Shown in pieces: positions 56,451 through 57,682 of a stretch of DNA of 57,682 bases. Made by a program: the position numbers and the translations under genes. The stretch is taken from NCBI GenBank assembly GCA_029219245.1, contig JAQXTA010000049.1:1-57682 (forward strand), written 5' to 3'. The stretch is from Lachnospiraceae bacterium. GTDB lineage: Bacteria; Bacillota; Clostridia; Lachnospirales; Lachnospiraceae. Numbering within the stretch: position 1 is the stretch's first letter; each line of letters begins with the position of its first letter. The notes under the pieces were generated by a model. It did not search any database. It had not been told where the DNA came from and saw only the letters and a list, made by a program, of their open reading frames with translations.

Positions 56451-57682
56451 ATGAAAAAAAGGAAATTCCTTTTACTAGCCCTGACTACCTTAACGTTGTG
56501 GGGATGTGGCACACCTGATTCCGGTGATGCCAAAACATCTTCTGCCAATCAGACCTCTTCTGAAGAAGATACTATTCCGGCACAGGAGGATACTACAGAA
56601 AAAGATTTGTCGGAGACGGAAAATGACTCTGCTTCTACCGAAAAAACAAGTGCAGACAACACTGTAAACCCAGAAGACCTTACGGCTGTCTTAATCCGGC
56701 ACAAATACAACGGAGTGCTCTCCCAGCTTGTCTGCGCTCAGCAGCTTCCGAACGGCTATATGATTGAGTCTCCCTATGACTGGGACATGGAGATGACAGA
56801 CAATTCCTATGCCATTACAGATATGGATGGAGACGGTTATGAAGAATTGGTTATCATCTATTCTACTGCCAGCATGGCTGGTATGTTTGAGACCATATAT
56901 GGGTACAATCCTGAAACCGATACCCTGACACAGGAATTTATGGGCTTTCCTTCTGTTACTTTCTATGATAACGGTATGATCAGGGAAGACGCATCCCATA
57001 ATCAAAGCTACGGCGAATTATGGCCCTTTGGGCTGTATCAATATGATGCTGCCTCAGATTCCTATTCCCAGGTGGGTTACGTAGATACCTGGGACGTATC
57101 GATCAACGATACCTCCTACGACTATGAATCGAAAACTGAGCTTCCTTTCCCCACGGACAAAGATACGGATGGAGACGGCATCCTTTATAATATTCAGAAA
57201 GGAGACTCCAATAACTACAGCTGGGATATCTCTGACTATCAGTACAACAAAAGCGACTTTGAGGAATGGTATGATTCCTATTTTAACGGAGCTGAAGAGA
57301 TTGCACCGGAGACTCAGCCAATTGATAGTGAAATCTTCACTGCCTATACCAAAGATTATCTGGCCATGGTGCAGGAGAATAAGGAAGCAGCAAATCCCTC
57401 CACAGGAACAGATATCGGTCTGATGTTTGTAGCCGGTGACAGTTCTTTACAGGATGTCTCCCAGATGCTTGCAGATAATTACGGCATTACGATAGAGCAG
57501 CCTTACGAGGATTTTGAGGAGGAATGGGTTGGAAAATATGAAGGACAGGAGGTCTTCGATTTCATGAATCTAAACGCCGGAAGCATCGGATATAAAGATG
57601 TACAGGTTGAGGATATTACCATCTTTGATCTCTATCCGGGTATGCCCGAAGAGGAAGCTCTTAAGACAATAGAGGCCTACGG
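56451..57682 (+). CDS. putative lipoprotein with Asp-rich calcium-loop-like motifs (partial)
   Basis: At least 410 residues; the gene continues past the right edge. A short signal peptide (MKKRKFLLLALTTLTLW) ends in a lipobox with Cys19 (LWGC). Residues about 20-75 are a Ser/Thr/Glu-rich spacer. The folded part has AITDMDGDGYEELVIIY, which resembles FG-GAP/VCBS or EF-hand-like calcium loops, and further on KDTDGDGILYN, a second Asp-rich loop. GGAGG stands 9 bases before the ATG. Function is unknown; the protein is expected on the outer membrane face. It is transcribed divergently from the cysK leader. Confidence 0.82.
   Translation, partial: MKKRKFLLLALTTLTLWGCGTPDSGDAKTSSANQTSSEEDTIPAQEDTTEKDLSETENDSASTEKTSADNTVNPEDLTAVLIRHKYNGVLSQLVCAQQLPNGYMIESPYDWDMEMTDNSYAITDMDGDGYEELVIIYSTASMAGMFETIYGYNPETDTLTQEFMGFPSVTFYDNGMIREDASHNQSYGELWPFGLYQYDAASDSYSQVGYVDTWDVSINDTSYDYESKTELPFPTDKDTDGDGILYNIQKGDSNNYSWDISDYQYNKSDFEEWYDSYFNGAEEIAPETQPIDSEIFTAYTKDYLAMVQENKEAANPSTGTDIGLMFVAGDSSLQDVSQMLADNYGITIEQPYEDFEEEWVGKYEGQEVFDFMNLNAGSIGYKDVQVEDITIFDLYPGMPEEEALKTIEAY

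Overview
The window reads as chromosomal DNA of an anaerobic Clostridia, most likely a Lachnospiraceae-type gut bacterium (inference). Grounds: strong purine-rich Shine-Dalgarno sites, the rho-rpmE-DUF1385-prmC-prfA block, AddAB instead of RecBCD, a T-box riboswitch, a CIRCE element, and DUF4250, DUF4364, DUF5722, DUF6773 and DUF975 proteins. Most genes lie on the minus strand. No rRNA, tRNA, CRISPR array or complete mobile element was seen.

Layout. 1-286 is the start of an NhaC-type antiporter. 561-7839 is a regulatory and unknown-function island: a GHKL histidine kinase with a LytTR response regulator (agrCA/virSR type), followed by a lipoprotein gene and seven small unrecognised genes that look like one operon. 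Both transcription units carry the same pair of 17-bp direct repeats, exactly 71 bp before the start codon. 7989-8654 is decayed mobile DNA: a mobilisation-protein fragment fused to a DinD/BRO-like fragment, plus a perfect 26-bp palindrome. 8978-13767 is translation and transcription termination housekeeping. 14044-16697 (plus strand) holds malic enzyme, a TIGR01212 radical SAM protein and a DUF4364 protein. 16711-23898 holds a DUF5722 glycosidase-like protein, RarA, a PAS-GGDEF diguanylate cyclase and a TPR-DUF4037 protein. 24003-26009 is a CstA transporter behind a T-box riboswitch. 26220-29659 is DUF975, a VanRS-like two-component system and a polysaccharide deacetylase. 29798-32645 holds a RACo-like Fe-S ATPase, a DUF4250 protein and an S66 peptidase. 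32790-36440 holds ClpB (CIRCE-controlled) and a DnaJ-like chaperone. 36649-44244 holds a hybrid sensor kinase with a CheY-like partner, beta-galactosidase and an XRE regulator with a DUF6773 membrane protein. 44376-51869 is addAB.

The most interesting part is the sulfur amino acid block at 52026-56307. cysK and metNIQ each have a good sigma-A promoter followed by a short, well-initiated ORF that the larger genes do not explain. The cysK leader encodes 29 residues with four consecutive Cys. The metN leader encodes 33 residues with seven Met and is followed by an intrinsic terminator. These look like two separate ribosome-mediated attenuators, one sensing cysteine and one sensing methionine, within about 1.4 kb. 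With the T-box on cstA, three amino-acid-responsive RNA leaders are visible in the window.

Start codons were often moved inward from the longest ORF on the basis of Shine-Dalgarno placement; these choices are noted per gene. All family names come from reading motifs by eye, with no database search.
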